Source: Anaeromassilibacillus senegalensis (GTDB lineage Bacteria; Bacillota; Clostridia; Oscillospirales; Acutalibacteraceae). Taken from it: a stretch of 64,000 nucleotides of DNA. Under the pieces are notes generated by a model. It saw only the letters and a list, made by a program, of their open reading frames with translations. It was not told where the DNA came from and made no database searches. Shown here in pieces: positions 44,600 to 53,574 of the stretch; position 1 is the first letter of the stretch; each line of letters begins with the position of its first letter. Position numbers and translations under genes: made by a program. The stretch is taken from the NCBI RefSeq assembly GCF_001261775.1, contig NZ_LN868537.1, positions 124,001 through 188,000 of the forward strand, in the 5' to 3' direction.

Positions 44600-46351
44600 A
44601 TGGGAAAAAGGGCTGGACATACGACGAAACAGAGCTTTTTGCACGGCGCTTTGATTCTTTTGGTCGCCATCGCGATTGTAAAGGTGATTGGCGCACTGTT
44701 CAAAATTCCGTTGAATCTGATCATCACGCCGGTTGGCATGGGGTATTTCACCACGGCGTATAATCTGTATAATCCTATTTTCAGCCTGGCGACCGCCGGT
44801 TTTCCCATCGCCATCGCGCGGCTGGTTTCCGAGAGCTACGCACGGGGCCGGTTTCGTGACATCCGGCAGATCCACAAAGTGTCAATCCCCATTTTTCTCA
44901 CCCTGGGTGCGCTGGCGTTTTGCCTGATGTTCTTCGGCGCAAAGCCCTACGTGGCTTACGCCACGGACAGCGGGGATATGAACGCGCTTCCCGCCATCTA
45001 TGTGCTGGCGCCCGCGATCATTTTCAGCAGTATGGTGGCGATCTACCGCGGTTATTATGAAGGGCTGCGCAACATGTACCCAACGGCTCTCTCCGAAGTG
45101 GTAGAGGCTGTTTTTAAGCTACTATTGGGCCTTTCCGCCGCTTATTATGTGATCTGCAAGGGGCTGGAGGAATTTGCTGCCTCCGGTACCGTATACGGCG
45201 CTGCGATGCCGTCTGAAGAGTATGCGAAGGCCGCAACGCTGCCCTATGCGGCAGCGGGTGCGATTTTGGGCGTCACGGTGGGCGCGCTGTTCAGCTTTTT
45301 CTTCCTCTGGATCTATCACAAGCGCAACGGGGACGGCATCACGCAGGAGATGCTGCTTGGTTCCCCGCGGCCCCACCCGATGAAACAGACGATCAGCCGG
45401 ATGATCCGCACGGCAATTCCGGTGGCACTGGGCGCGCTGGCGGTCAACCTTTCCAGCCTGGTGGACACCACATTCGTACAGCGGCGCCTGCGGGATATCA
45501 TGTCGCTTAATCCCGACGTGCTGCTGAACCTGTACAATGGACTGCTCAGTGACGTGGTGATTCAGACAGACCGTGTGCCGACGTTCCTGTTCGGCTGCTA
45601 TGGCAATGCAACCACCCTGTTCATGCTGATTCCCGCGATTACGCAGGCGTTCGGTGTTTCCGCGCTGCCCAGCGTCACCACGGCCTGGACGACGGGGGAC
45701 CCGAAAAAGATCAAATACAGCATCGAATCCGTGCTGCGCGTGGTGGCGCTGATCACCATCCCGGCGGGACTGGGCCTTTCCGTGCTCTCCGGGCCGATCA
45801 CGCGTCTGCTGGGCTATAACTCCATTACAGGAAGCATCCTGGTGCTTTTGGGATTGGGCGCAATCTTTGCGGCGACCAACACACCGATCAACAGCATGCT
45901 GCAGGCGGTCGGGCGCGTGGATATCCCCATCAAGCTTCTGTCCGTCGGACTGGTCATCAAGGTGGCGTTAAACTATTACCTGGTGGGTATTCCGGAGATC
46001 AACGTGATGGGCGCGGGGATTGGTACGCTTGCCTGCTATCTGTTCCTCACCATCTTTGCGCTGTTCTTCCTGTGCCGGGAAACCAAGGTCAAACTGAACC
46101 TGTTTGCGCTTTTCGTCAAGCCATCTTTATCCGGCGGCGTCTGTGTGGCGGCGGCTTATTTTGTACAAAAATTTGCGGCGCAGCTGATCGGTCAGGACAA
46201 AATTGCGACGCTGCTTGCCCTCGTGTCCGCAGTGGTAATTTATGCCATTTGCATGCTGTGGTTGAAAGCGCTGGATAAAAGCGATATACTGATGTTGCCC
46301 AAGGGACAAAAAATTGCGAAAATACTTGAAAATCATGGGTGGATAAGGTAA
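44600..46351 (+). CDS. SpoVB/MurJ-like flippase (MVF, polysaccharide biosynthesis family)
   Basis: 583 residues with about 14 hydrophobic helices. The N-terminal segment with KIPLNLIITPVGMGYFTTAY and NPIFSLATAGFPIAIARLVS is typical of the MOP-superfamily group that includes SpoVB, YtgP and MurJ. These proteins flip lipid-linked peptidoglycan precursors. In spore formers, one paralogue makes the spore cortex. Which role applies here cannot be told from sequence. No strong ribosome site is visible before ATG 44600. Confidence 0.88.
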   Translation: MGKRAGHTTKQSFLHGALILLVAIAIVKVIGALFKIPLNLIITPVGMGYFTTAYNLYNPIFSLATAGFPIAIARLVSESYARGRFRDIRQIHKVSIPIFLTLGALAFCLMFFGAKPYVAYATDSGDMNALPAIYVLAPAIIFSSMVAIYRGYYEGLRNMYPTALSEVVEAVFKLLLGLSAAYYVICKGLEEFAASGTVYGAAMPSEEYAKAATLPYAAAGAILGVTVGALFSFFFLWIYHKRNGDGITQEMLLGSPRPHPMKQTISRMIRTAIPVALGALAVNLSSLVDTTFVQRRLRDIMSLNPDVLLNLYNGLLSDVVIQTDRVPTFLFGCYGNATTLFMLIPAITQAFGVSALPSVTTAWTTGDPKKIKYSIESVLRVVALITIPAGLGLSVLSGPITRLLGYNSITGSILVLLGLGAIFAATNTPINSMLQAVGRVDIPIKLLSVGLVIKVALNYYLVGIPEINVMGAGIGTLACYLFLTIFALFFLCRETKVKLNLFALFVKPSLSGGVCVAAAYFVQKFAAQLIGQDKIATLLALVSAVVIYAICMLWLKALDKSDILMLPKGQKIAKILENHGWIR

Positions 46352-46445
46352 TATAAAAGCTGTTCCATTTTTTGCGGGAATTAGAAATTTCAGGAAGCTG
46401 AAGGTGCGCCGTGTATTTTGGCGCTGGAAACAGAGGTGCAAAATC

Positions 46446-47240
46446 TTGGATTTTCAAAGAAAAGAAACCTATGATATCGACGATCTTCTGCAGATCATGA
46501 AGCTGCTCCGCGCCCCCGGGGGCTGTCCGTGGGACAGGGAGCAGACGCATAAAAGTATCCGCAATTGCTTAATCGAGGAGACTTACGAAGCGGTGGAGGC
46601 TATTGACGGCGACGACCCGGTGCTTTTGCAGGAAGAGCTCGGCGACGTTCTCCTGCAAGTGGTATTCCACGCGGAGCTGGAGGAGGAAGCGGGCCGGTTT
46701 GCCTTTGCAGATGTGGTGGACGGCATTGCGAAGAAGATGGTGCAGCGCCATCCGCATGTGTTCGGCACGGTCGTTGTCAACGGCACGGAAGACGTGCTGA
46801 CCAACTGGGACGCGATCAAAAAGAAAACAAAGGACCAGAAGACGCAGACAGAGGTGCTGCAGAGCATCAGCAAGGCGCTGCCTGCTCTGATGCGCAGCCA
46901 GAAGGTTCAGCAAAAGGCGGCGAAGGTCGGTTTTGACTGGCCGGACGTCTCTGGTGCGTTGGACAAAGTGGCGGAGGAAACCACGGAATTGCGGGAGGCA
47001 ATCCAGGACGGCGCACAGGAAAGCTGTACTGAAGAGCTGGGCGACCTGCTGTTTTCCGTCGTCAATGTGTCCCGCTTTATCGGCGTCAATCCGGAGCAAT
47101 CCCTGAGCGAGGCCTGCGAAAAATTCATCGCCCGTTTTGCCAAAGTGGAACAACTGGCAAAAGAACGCGGTATGGATATGGCGTCCGCTGGGATTGACGC
47201 ATTGGACAAGCTTTGGAATGAAGCAAAAATAATGAAATAA
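46446..47240 (+). CDS. mazG: Nucleoside triphosphate pyrophosphohydrolase MazG
   Basis: I choose TTG 46446, with GAGGTG seven bases upstream; a GTG at 46404 lacks this. 264 residues with two MazG domains: RAPGGCPWDREQTHKSI, LIEETYEAVEAIDGDD, EELGDVLLQVVFHA and a second copy with EETTELREAI and EELGDLLFSVVNVSR. It hydrolyses NTPs to monophosphates and clears damaged nucleotides. It heads the mazG-HU-S4-yabP-yabQ-divIC cluster, which is conserved in Clostridia. Confidence 0.92.
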   Translation: MDFQRKETYDIDDLLQIMKLLRAPGGCPWDREQTHKSIRNCLIEETYEAVEAIDGDDPVLLQEELGDVLLQVVFHAELEEEAGRFAFADVVDGIAKKMVQRHPHVFGTVVVNGTEDVLTNWDAIKKKTKDQKTQTEVLQSISKALPALMRSQKVQQKAAKVGFDWPDVSGALDKVAEETTELREAIQDGAQESCTEELGDLLFSVVNVSRFIGVNPEQSLSEACEKFIARFAKVEQLAKERGMDMASAGIDALDKLWNEAKIMK

Positions 47241-47307
47241 TTCTCGGCTTTTTTCATCATACTATGAGAAAGCTGATGAATAATAAAAAAACGGAGGTTA
47301 ATTCTTC

Positions 47308-47583
47308 ATGAACAAAACAGAATTGATTACCGCTGTTGCGGAAAAAACCGGTATGTCTAAAAAGGATGCGGACAGCGCGGTAAATGCAGTTATTGATACG
47401 ATCATTGAAGCGGTTGCCAATGAGGAAAAAGTACAGATTGTCGGCTTTGGTACCTTTGAGGTGCGCGCGCGCAGCGAGCGCCAGGGCCGTGACCCGCGTA
47501 CCAATTCCCCGATCACCATTCCGGCTTCCAAGGTTCCGGCTTTTAAGGCCGGCAAGGCTTTCAAGGACGCCATGGTGAAATAA
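47308..47583 (+). CDS. hup: HU-family DNA-binding protein
   Basis: 91 residues, the usual HU length: MNKTELITAVAEKTGMSKKD, then KVQIVGFGTFEVRARSERQG, RDPRTNSPITIPASKVPAFK and GKAFKDAMVK. HU bends and compacts DNA as a dimer. AACGGAGG precedes the ATG. It lies in the mazG cluster as in related genomes. Confidence 0.97.
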   Translation: MNKTELITAVAEKTGMSKKDADSAVNAVIDTIIEAVANEEKVQIVGFGTFEVRARSERQGRDPRTNSPITIPASKVPAFKAGKAFKDAMVK

Positions 47584-47601
47584 GGTTTGCCAAGTGCTAT
47601 T

Positions 47602-47648
47602 GGGGCTGCAATGATCCGGAGCCATTCCGGGCTGTTGCGCCCTTTTTG
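47602..47648 (+). terminator. Terminator-like hairpin after HU
   Basis: GGGCTGCAA and TTGCGCCC form an outer stem (one bulge), CCGG...CCGG an inner one, then CTTTTTGTTTTG. It probably makes the HU transcript end early and abundant. Confidence 0.75.
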
Positions 47649-47677
47649 TTTTGTGAGAGAAGAAAAGGAGAATCGCT

Positions 47678-47938
47678 ATGAGACTGGATAAATACCTGAA
47701 GGTTTCCCGCATTATCAAACGCCGCACCGTTGCCAACGAGGCCTGCGACGCCGGACGCGTGCTGGTCAATGGCAAGCCGGCGCGCGCTTCCTATGATGTC
47801 AAGGAAGGAGATATTCTGGAACTGCAGCTCGGCCCGCGCAGCGTCAAGGCGGAGGTGTTGACCGTGGTGGAATACGTCAGAAAAGAGAATGCGGGAGAAA
47901 TGTACCGTATTCTGTCCGACGAAGCCGCCAAAGCGTAA
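47678..47938 (+). CDS. rqcP: S4-domain RNA-binding protein (RqcP/HslR-like)
   Basis: 86 residues: MRLDKYLKVSRIIKRRTVAN and RVLVNGKPARASYDVKEGD form the S4 fold. The family (YlmH/YabO/RqcP) acts on 50S ribosomal subunits in ribosome quality control, in Bacillus supporting alanine tailing of stalled chains. It is encoded next to HU and yabP, as in Bacillus. AAAAGGAG precedes the ATG. Confidence 0.9.
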   Translation: MRLDKYLKVSRIIKRRTVANEACDAGRVLVNGKPARASYDVKEGDILELQLGPRSVKAEVLTVVEYVRKENAGEMYRILSDEAAKA

Positions 47939-48042
47939 CAGCGCCGCATAAGCGAACCGATCCCCGCATAGGTATGAGACAAGAGCTGTTCCAGCGTTGC
48001 CGGGCAGCATTGATTACCAAAAAGCAGTGGGAGGAGTTCAGC

Positions 48043-48327
48043 ATGACAGAGGAAAAAAAGACCGTGGGCAAAGTGCCCCACAGTGTCATATTGGAAAATC
48101 GAAAGAATTTTACCGCGACCGGCGTTTCCAATGTGGACAGCTTTGATGAACAGACCATTGTGGCGTATACGGATTTGGGCGAACTGATTGTCAAGGGCAG
48201 AAATCTGCATATCAACAAGTTGAATATCGAAACGGGAGAACTCACCCTGGATGGCGAGATTGCAAGCCTTTCCTATGCCGAGCCGCAGAGCACCGGAGGC
48301 GGACTCTTTTCCAAGCTGTTCAAATGA
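48043..48327 (+). CDS. yabP: Sporulation protein YabP
   Basis: ATG 48043 follows GGAGGAG; a frame from 47974 has no such site. 94 residues: PHSVILENRKNFTATGVSNV, DSFDEQTIVAYTDLGELIVK and GRNLHINKLNIETGELTLDG match the family. YabP is required for spore coat/cortex formation in Bacillus and is made in the mother cell. It lies directly before yabQ. Confidence 0.93.
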   Translation: MTEEKKTVGKVPHSVILENRKNFTATGVSNVDSFDEQTIVAYTDLGELIVKGRNLHINKLNIETGELTLDGEIASLSYAEPQSTGGGLFSKLFK

Positions 48328-48343
48328 TAGGGAGTGAAGCCTC

Positions 48344-48907
48344 GTGGAATTGTCGCTTGCGGTTCAAATGCAGGGGTTTCTGCTCGCCATTGGGGCGGGC
48401 TTTGCCCTGGCGATCCTGTACGATGTTTTAAAAATTACCCGGACGATGCTGCGCAGTACGCCTTCCCATGTGTTTTGGGGCGATATCGTTTTTATGACCG
48501 TGGCGGCGATCGTCACGTTTCTGTTGTCCCTTGCCGCCTGCATGGGGGAAGTGCGGTTTTATATCCTTGCGGGAGAAGGGATCGGATTTTGCGTCTATTT
48601 TCTCACCGTTGGCCTGATCAGCATCCGTATTTTTCGCTTTATCCGTAAGGTGCTGGATATTTGCCTGTTCCATCCGCTGAAAAAGATCGGCGGTGCAATT
48701 GGGCGCTGGATTGGAAAGAAAGTTGCCAAGGCAGCGGACAAAGTAAAAAAAAGCCGGGCAAAGCGCAAAAACCGCTTGAAACAACGTAAGGATATAGTGT
48801 ATAATGGTTCCAAGAAATCCAAAAAGAAGCAGAAGAAACAAAAGCTTCAGAAGGAACAAAAAAAGCGGTCAAAGAGGAGGGCGGATCCAAAGCATGAAGG
48901 TCATTAA
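48344..48907 (+). CDS. yabQ: Sporulation protein YabQ
   Basis: 187 residues, GTG start at 48344 behind GGGAGTGAAG. The first about 110 residues have four hydrophobic helices (FLLAIGAGFALAILYDVLKI, FWGDIVFMTVAAIVTFLLSL, FYILAGEGIGFCVYFLTVG). The last 60 residues are Lys/Arg-rich. YabQ is a membrane protein needed for cortex formation. It overlaps the divIC gene by 14 bases. Confidence 0.88.
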   Translation: MELSLAVQMQGFLLAIGAGFALAILYDVLKITRTMLRSTPSHVFWGDIVFMTVAAIVTFLLSLAACMGEVRFYILAGEGIGFCVYFLTVGLISIRIFRFIRKVLDICLFHPLKKIGGAIGRWIGKKVAKAADKVKKSRAKRKNRLKQRKDIVYNGSKKSKKKQKKQKLQKEQKKRSKRRADPKHEGH

Positions 48908-49196
48908 AACGAAAAAGCAGCGGGGAAGCTTTCTTTTGCGCATTGCAATCTTGTCCTTTGCCGTCTATATCGTATTTGCTCTGGTGAATCAGCAGGTGCA
49001 GATCAGCGAGAGAAGCCAGGAGCTGGCGGAACTCCAGGAGCAGATTCGAATTCAGGAGATCAAAAACGACGATATCAAACATTCGCTGGAAGCCGGCGAT
49101 GAGGAAAACAGCGAGTACATTGAACGCGTGGCTCGCGAAGACCTCAATTATGCACGGCCGGGAGAGCGCGTGTTTGTCAATATCGCAGGGGATTAA
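48894..49196 (+). CDS. divIC: Septum formation initiator DivIC/FtsB-like
   Basis: ATG 48894 with GAGGAGGG upstream; a longer frame from 48804 is inside yabQ. 100 residues: a basic N-terminus, one membrane helix (about 11-33), then a coiled coil (SERSQELAELQEQIRIQEIK) and a short C-terminal region with VAREDLNYARPGE. DivIC helps assemble the division machinery with FtsL. It ends the mazG-yabP cluster. Confidence 0.92.
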   Translation: MKVIKTKKQRGSFLLRIAILSFAVYIVFALVNQQVQISERSQELAELQEQIRIQEIKNDDIKHSLEAGDEENSEYIERVAREDLNYARPGERVFVNIAGD

Positions 49197-49244
49197 ACCC
49201 GCGGAGCAGGAAACAGCTTTGCTTAAGGAGGAAAACACTTACAT

Positions 49245-49694
49245 ATGCAGCTTGAGGTAGGGGCCGTTCTGGAAGGAAAGGTTACAGGGATTACCAATTT
49301 TGGCGCGTTTGTAGAATTGCCGGGAGGCAAGACCGGCATGGTCCACATTTCGGAGATTGCGCCGACTTTTGTCAAGGAGATCCGCGATTATGTCACGGAG
49401 AACCAGGTGGTTAAAGTAAAAGTGATGAGCATCAGTGAGGAAGGCAAAGTCAGTCTTTCAATCAAAAAGGCTGTTGCACCGCCGCCTCCCAGAAGTTCTG
49501 CTCCTGTACAGCGTCCTGCGCGGCCGGGAAATTACGAATGGCAGGGTCGGAAAAGTGAACCGGCCAGTTTTGAAGATATGATGTCCAGGTTTAAACAGAC
49601 CAGCGACGAAAAAATGTCTGATTTAAAGCGCTGTATGGATTCCAAACGCGGCGGGTATTCCCGTCACGGCGGCGGGTCCGGACAGCAAAAATAA
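49245..49694 (+). CDS. yabR: S1 RNA-binding domain protein (YabR-like)
   Basis: 149 residues. The S1 domain (about 1-72) shows GAVLEGKVTGITNFGAFVEL, GGKTGMVHISEIA, VKVMSISEEGKVSLSIKK. A Pro-rich linker follows, then a tail rich in Arg and Gly. It probably binds RNA. AAGGAGGAAAAC precedes the ATG. Bacillus has the same gene after divIC. Confidence 0.9.
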   Translation: MQLEVGAVLEGKVTGITNFGAFVELPGGKTGMVHISEIAPTFVKEIRDYVTENQVVKVKVMSISEEGKVSLSIKKAVAPPPPRSSAPVQRPARPGNYEWQGRKSEPASFEDMMSRFKQTSDEKMSDLKRCMDSKRGGYSRHGGGSGQQK

Positions 49695-49704
49695 TGAAAA
49701 AAAT

Positions 49705-49733
49705 GAGCGGAGTGCATGCACTCCGCTTTTTTG
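49705..49733 (+). terminator. Terminator after the S1 gene
   Basis: AGCGGAGTGC pairs with GCACTCCGCT with almost no loop, then TTTTTTG. Confidence 0.85.
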
Positions 49734-49777
49734 CAGATTCTATACTTGTGTTAAGTTAAATTGACAGGAGGAAGCGT

Positions 49778-50953
49778 ATGCTGATTATCAATGCATTTTT
49801 GCATACTATGACAGGCCAAAATATTGAAAATGGATATCTGCGTGCCGAAGACGGCGTGATCCGGGAGATGGGACCAATGCCGGTGAAGCCCGGTGAAGAG
49901 GAGACCGTATATGATGCGCAGGGAGCGGGGCTGTATCCCGGATTTATCGATGCGCATACCCACCTCGGCATGTGGGAGGACGGGCTTACCTTTGAAGGGG
50001 ACGACGGCAATGAGGAGACAGATCCGGTTACGCCGCAGATGCGGGCGATCGACGCCATCAATCCGGTGGACCGTTGTTTCCGCGAAGCGCTGGCTGCGGG
50101 TATCACCACTGTGGTCACAGGCCCGGGCAGTGCGAATGCGATTGGCGGACAAATGGCGGCAATCAAAACATATGGCTGCTGTATTGACCAGATGATTATC
50201 AAAGCGCCGGTCGCGATCAAAATGGCGCTGGGAGAAAATCCAAAGACCGTTTACCACGGTAAAAACCAGGCTCCCTGTACCCGCATGTGTACGGCAGCGC
50301 TGATTCGCGAACAGCTCTATAAAGCGAAGCGCTATATGGAAGAGAAGGAACGCGCAGAGCAGGATGAAGAGTTTGACCTGCCGGAATACGACATGAAATG
50401 TGAGGCGCTTTTACCGGCCCTGCGGCGGGAGACAGAGGTGCATTTCCATGCGCACCGCGCCGACGATATCTTTACGGCGGTGCGGATCGCGAAAGAGTTC
50501 CAGTTGGATTACGTAGTCATTCACGGCACCGAAGGGCATCTGGTGGCGGGCGCGCTGCGGGAGGAAGGCGCGCGTGTGCTGTCCGGTCCGTTCCTCTGCG
50601 ACCGCAGCAAGCCGGAGCTGCGCAACCTGACGCCGGAAACGCCCGGTGTGCTGGCGGGAAATGATGTGCCGACCGCGATCATCACGGACCATCCAGTGAT
50701 TCCGATTCAATACCTGCCCCTTTGTGCGGGACTCGCTGTTCGGGAAGGCATGCAGCATGAAGATGCCCTGCGCGCCATCACGGTTAATCCAGCTAAAATT
50801 TGCGGGATTGACGGCCGCGTCGGTACGCTGGAGGTTGGCAAGGATGCAGATATGGTTTTGTTTGACGCGGATCCGCTGACAGTTGCGGCTAAGCCCAAAA
50901 TGGTATTCGCCCGCGGGGAACGGGTACAGATGGAAAGGATGGAACGGCCATGA
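49778..50953 (+). CDS. Amidohydrolase family protein
   Basis: 391 residues of the metal-dependent amidohydrolase fold: DAHTHLGMWEDG (HxH metal ligands), HFHAHRADD and VIHGTEGHL, and ITDHPVIP with the C-terminal NPAKICGIDGRVGTLEVGKD segment. It resembles imidazolonepropionase-like amidohydrolases; the substrate is unknown. Its stop overlaps the ATG of the fumarase-alpha-like gene, so the two are probably co-translated. GACAGGAGG precedes the ATG. Confidence 0.87.
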   Translation: MLIINAFLHTMTGQNIENGYLRAEDGVIREMGPMPVKPGEEETVYDAQGAGLYPGFIDAHTHLGMWEDGLTFEGDDGNEETDPVTPQMRAIDAINPVDRCFREALAAGITTVVTGPGSANAIGGQMAAIKTYGCCIDQMIIKAPVAIKMALGENPKTVYHGKNQAPCTRMCTAALIREQLYKAKRYMEEKERAEQDEEFDLPEYDMKCEALLPALRRETEVHFHAHRADDIFTAVRIAKEFQLDYVVIHGTEGHLVAGALREEGARVLSGPFLCDRSKPELRNLTPETPGVLAGNDVPTAIITDHPVIPIQYLPLCAGLAVREGMQHEDALRAITVNPAKICGIDGRVGTLEVGKDADMVLFDADPLTVAAKPKMVFARGERVQMERMERP

Positions 50954-51789
50954 GAGAGATACAGGCAGAACAGATTGTCAACGCGGTAAAACAGCTTTGT
51001 ATTGACGCAAACCGTGTGCTGCCGCAGGACCTGGAGTCCTGCATTCATCGGGCGGCGGAACAGGAAATATCTCCCTTGGGGAAGTCCATCCTCTGCGATC
51101 TGTGCAGCAATATGGACGCGGCAAGAGAACTGCAAATTCCGGTCTGCCAGGATACCGGCATGGCGGTCGTCTTTGCGGAGGTGGGGCAGGAAGTCCACAT
51201 CGACGGCAATTTTGAAGAAGCCGTCAACGAGGGCGTGCGCCGGGGCTATCTCGACGGCCTGCTGCGCTGCTCCGTCGTGGCGGACCCGGTCCGCCGCGGA
51301 AATACGGGGGACAACACGCCCGCCATTTTGCATACGCGTCTGGTCGCGGGGGACAAGCTGTCCCTGACCGTTGCGCCAAAGGGCTTTGGCAGCGAAAATA
51401 TGAGCCGGATCAAAATGTTTACGCCGTCCGCAACAATTGACGACATCATCGGCTTTGTCGTGGAGACCGCGCAGGTGGCGGGAAGCAATCCCTGCCCGCC
51501 AATGGTGCTGGGGGTTGGAATTGGCGGCGATTTCGAGAAGTGTGCACAGCTGGCCAAAGAGGCGCTCTGCCGCCCGGTGTCCGAGCCGAATGGGGATCCG
51601 TTTTACGCGGAGCTGGAGGAAAAAATGCTGGAAGCAGTCAATGCGCTGCAAATCGGGCCGCAGGGATTCGGCGGGAAAACGACGGCGCTCAGCGTACATA
51701 TTGCACAGTTCCCAACCCATATTGCGGGGCTTCCGGTCGCGGTCAATGTGGGATGTCATGTTACACGTCATAAAAATATTACAATTTAG
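50950..51789 (+). CDS. Class I fumarate hydratase alpha subunit-like (orphan)
   Basis: 279 residues with the alpha-domain pattern of Fe-S hydro-lyases: CSNMDAARELQIPVCQDTG, VNEGVRRGYLDG, GNTGDNTPAI, MSRIKMFTPSA, NPCPPMVLGVGIGG. Three conserved Cys (QIPVC, NPC and GCHVTRH) probably ligate the 4Fe-4S cluster. Normally a beta subunit (TtdB/FumB) follows, but the next gene is hpf. It overlaps the amidohydrolase stop. It may function with a beta subunit encoded elsewhere or have another substrate. Confidence 0.87.
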   Translation: MREIQAEQIVNAVKQLCIDANRVLPQDLESCIHRAAEQEISPLGKSILCDLCSNMDAARELQIPVCQDTGMAVVFAEVGQEVHIDGNFEEAVNEGVRRGYLDGLLRCSVVADPVRRGNTGDNTPAILHTRLVAGDKLSLTVAPKGFGSENMSRIKMFTPSATIDDIIGFVVETAQVAGSNPCPPMVLGVGIGGDFEKCAQLAKEALCRPVSEPNGDPFYAELEEKMLEAVNALQIGPQGFGGKTTALSVHIAQFPTHIAGLPVAVNVGCHVTRHKNITI

Positions 51790-51923
51790 TCGCAAAAAGC
51801 TTTCTTTTATTTAGCAACTATGTTATATTATAGGTAATGGGAGATCTCATCACGGACAGGCGTCCGGAAGATTCCTTTTTCGCCAGTCTGTGAAAGACAA
51901 GCTGCCAGATATTACAACGTTGT

Positions 51924-51946
51924 GCGTCCGAACACGACGGGGACGC
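51924..51946 (+). promoter_or_regulatory. Short hairpin in the hpf leader
   Basis: GCGTCC (51924-51929) can pair with GGACGC (51941-51946) in a leader of at least 140 bases before hpf. This is a weak, unproven element. Confidence 0.3.
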
Positions 51947-51997
51947 CAGGGTGGTTTTGCTGTGACGGGTGCGCAAACGGAAGAAGGAGATGTTATT

Positions 51998-52552
51998 ATG
52001 AAGATTACCATTACCGGAAGAAAGGTTACTTTAAGGGACAATTTCAAGGAGCTTGCAACAAAAAAGCTTTCCCGTTTTGAACGAATCTTTGACGAAGATG
52101 CAGATGCAAATGTGGTGGTAACTCTTGAGAAAAACCGTCAGACGGTTGAAATAACAATTAAACAGCGCGGCATGATTTATCGCGCGGAGTCCACGGCGAT
52201 GGAAATGAACGACGCGCTGGATCAGGTGATGAGCGCCTTGGGCAGGCAGATCCGCAAGAATAAGACCAAGTTGGAAAAGAAAATCCACTCCGGTGCGATC
52301 GACCAGTATCTCGGCGATATTGTGGAAGAGGAACCCGTGGCGGAGCCGGCTGTGGATGCTGACGAGGAATACCACATTGTACGTGTGAAGCATTTCTTTG
52401 TAAAGCCGCTCAGTGTGGAAGAAGCGATCCTGCAGATGAACATGCTGGGCCATCAGTTCTTCATGTTCCGCAACGAGACGAACGGGGAAATCAATGTGGT
52501 TTATAAGCGCAAGAACGGCGACTACGGTCTTCTGGAGCCGGACGCGGAATAA
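51998..52552 (+). CDS. hpf: Ribosome hibernation-promoting factor (long HPF)
   Basis: ATG 51998 follows GAAGGAGATG; frame from 51890 is leader. 184 residues. The N-terminal HPF domain (about 1-100: KITITGRKVTLRDNFKELAT, RFERIFDEDADANVVVTLEK) and C-terminal dimerisation domain (about 125-184, with VRVKHFFVKPLSVEEAILQM and GHQFFMFRNE) mark the long form that joins 70S ribosomes into 100S dimers in stationary phase. Confidence 0.95.
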   Translation: MKITITGRKVTLRDNFKELATKKLSRFERIFDEDADANVVVTLEKNRQTVEITIKQRGMIYRAESTAMEMNDALDQVMSALGRQIRKNKTKLEKKIHSGAIDQYLGDIVEEEPVAEPAVDADEEYHIVRVKHFFVKPLSVEEAILQMNMLGHQFFMFRNETNGEINVVYKRKNGDYGLLEPDAE

Positions 52553-52571
52553 ACGATTTAAAAATGAACGG

Positions 52572-52609
52572 GCGCGCTGCAACGATTTTTGGTTGCAGCG
52601 CGCTTTTTT
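52572..52609 (+). terminator. Terminator after hpf
   Basis: GCGCGCTGCAAC (52572-52583) pairs with GTTGCAGCGCGC (52592-52603), then six T. Confidence 0.92.
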
Positions 52610-52680
52610 GTGGTACAATAGCTTCGTGAAACTTGCACTTGCGGTGCAAGGAGTTCCAAATGAGAGAGAGGTAAGATACA

Positions 52681-53436
52681 TTGAAACTGATTTCCTGGAA
52701 TGTCAATGGGCTTCGCGCCTGCTTGAATAAAGGCTTTATGGATTTTTTTAATCAGATTGACGCGGATGTCGTCTGTTTGCAGGAGACGAAGATGCAGCCC
52801 GGGCAGGTGGAGCTCGATTTGCCCGGATACCGGCAATACTGGCACTCCGCCATTAAGAAGGGGTACTCCGGCACCGCTGTTTTTTCCCGCGTGGAGCCGC
52901 TGCAGGTTCAATATGGGATTGGCGTGGAAGAACATGAGGGGGAGGGCCGTGTGATCACACTGGAGTTCCCGGACTGGTACCTGGTTACGGTCTACACCCC
53001 AAACGCACAGCGGGAGCTGGCCCGAATCGACTACCGCATGAGCTGGGAGGACGCGTTCCGCGCGTATCTGAAGGAGCTGGATGCAAAGAAGCCGGTGATT
53101 GTCTGTGGAGATATGAACGTTGCGCATCAGGAAATTGACCTGAAAAATCCCAAAACCAACCGGGGAAACGCGGGGTTCTCCGACCAGGAGCGGGAAAAGA
53201 TGACGGAGCTGTTGGAAAGCGGTTTTACGGATACCTTCCGTTTCCTGCATCCGGATGCAGTTGGAGCCTATACCTGGTGGAGCTATATGTTCCATGCGCG
53301 GGAGAAAAATGCGGGGTGGCGCATCGACTATTTTCTGATTTCCGACCGTCTGCGGGACAAACTGCAAGCCAGTGAAATCCACCCGGAGGTGATGGGAAGC
53401 GATCACTGTCCGGTGGAGCTGCAAATTGGGCTGTAA
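52681..53436 (+). CDS. xth: Exodeoxyribonuclease III
   Basis: TTG start at 52681 with GAGAGGTAAG upstream; 251 residues. Motifs: ISWNVNGLRACLNKGF, VVCLQETKMQ (Glu), GYSGTAVFSR, VYTPNAQRE, GDMNVAHQEIDL, GFTDTFR and GSDHCPVELQ (Asp-His). It is an AP endonuclease/3' exonuclease for base-excision repair. A short GC hairpin (52631-52649) lies in its leader. Confidence 0.95.
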   Translation: MKLISWNVNGLRACLNKGFMDFFNQIDADVVCLQETKMQPGQVELDLPGYRQYWHSAIKKGYSGTAVFSRVEPLQVQYGIGVEEHEGEGRVITLEFPDWYLVTVYTPNAQRELARIDYRMSWEDAFRAYLKELDAKKPVIVCGDMNVAHQEIDLKNPKTNRGNAGFSDQEREKMTELLESGFTDTFRFLHPDAVGAYTWWSYMFHAREKNAGWRIDYFLISDRLRDKLQASEIHPEVMGSDHCPVELQIGL

Positions 53437-53472
53437 TTGGCGGACATTGTGTGCTCCTGTTTCTAAAATAAA

Positions 53473-53507
53473 AAGCGCCGGGATTGTTTTTATCAATCCC
53501 GGCGCTT
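53473..53507. terminator. Terminator between xth and DUF1836 gene
   Basis: AAGCGCCGGGATTG (53473-53486) pairs with CAATCCCGGCGCTT (53494-53507) between convergent genes. Confidence 0.9.
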
Positions 53508-53574
53508 GCATGTTTGTCTGTCGTTTTGCTGTTACAGGTGAACCAAAGAGTGCGCAGAAACTAATAAAACACAC

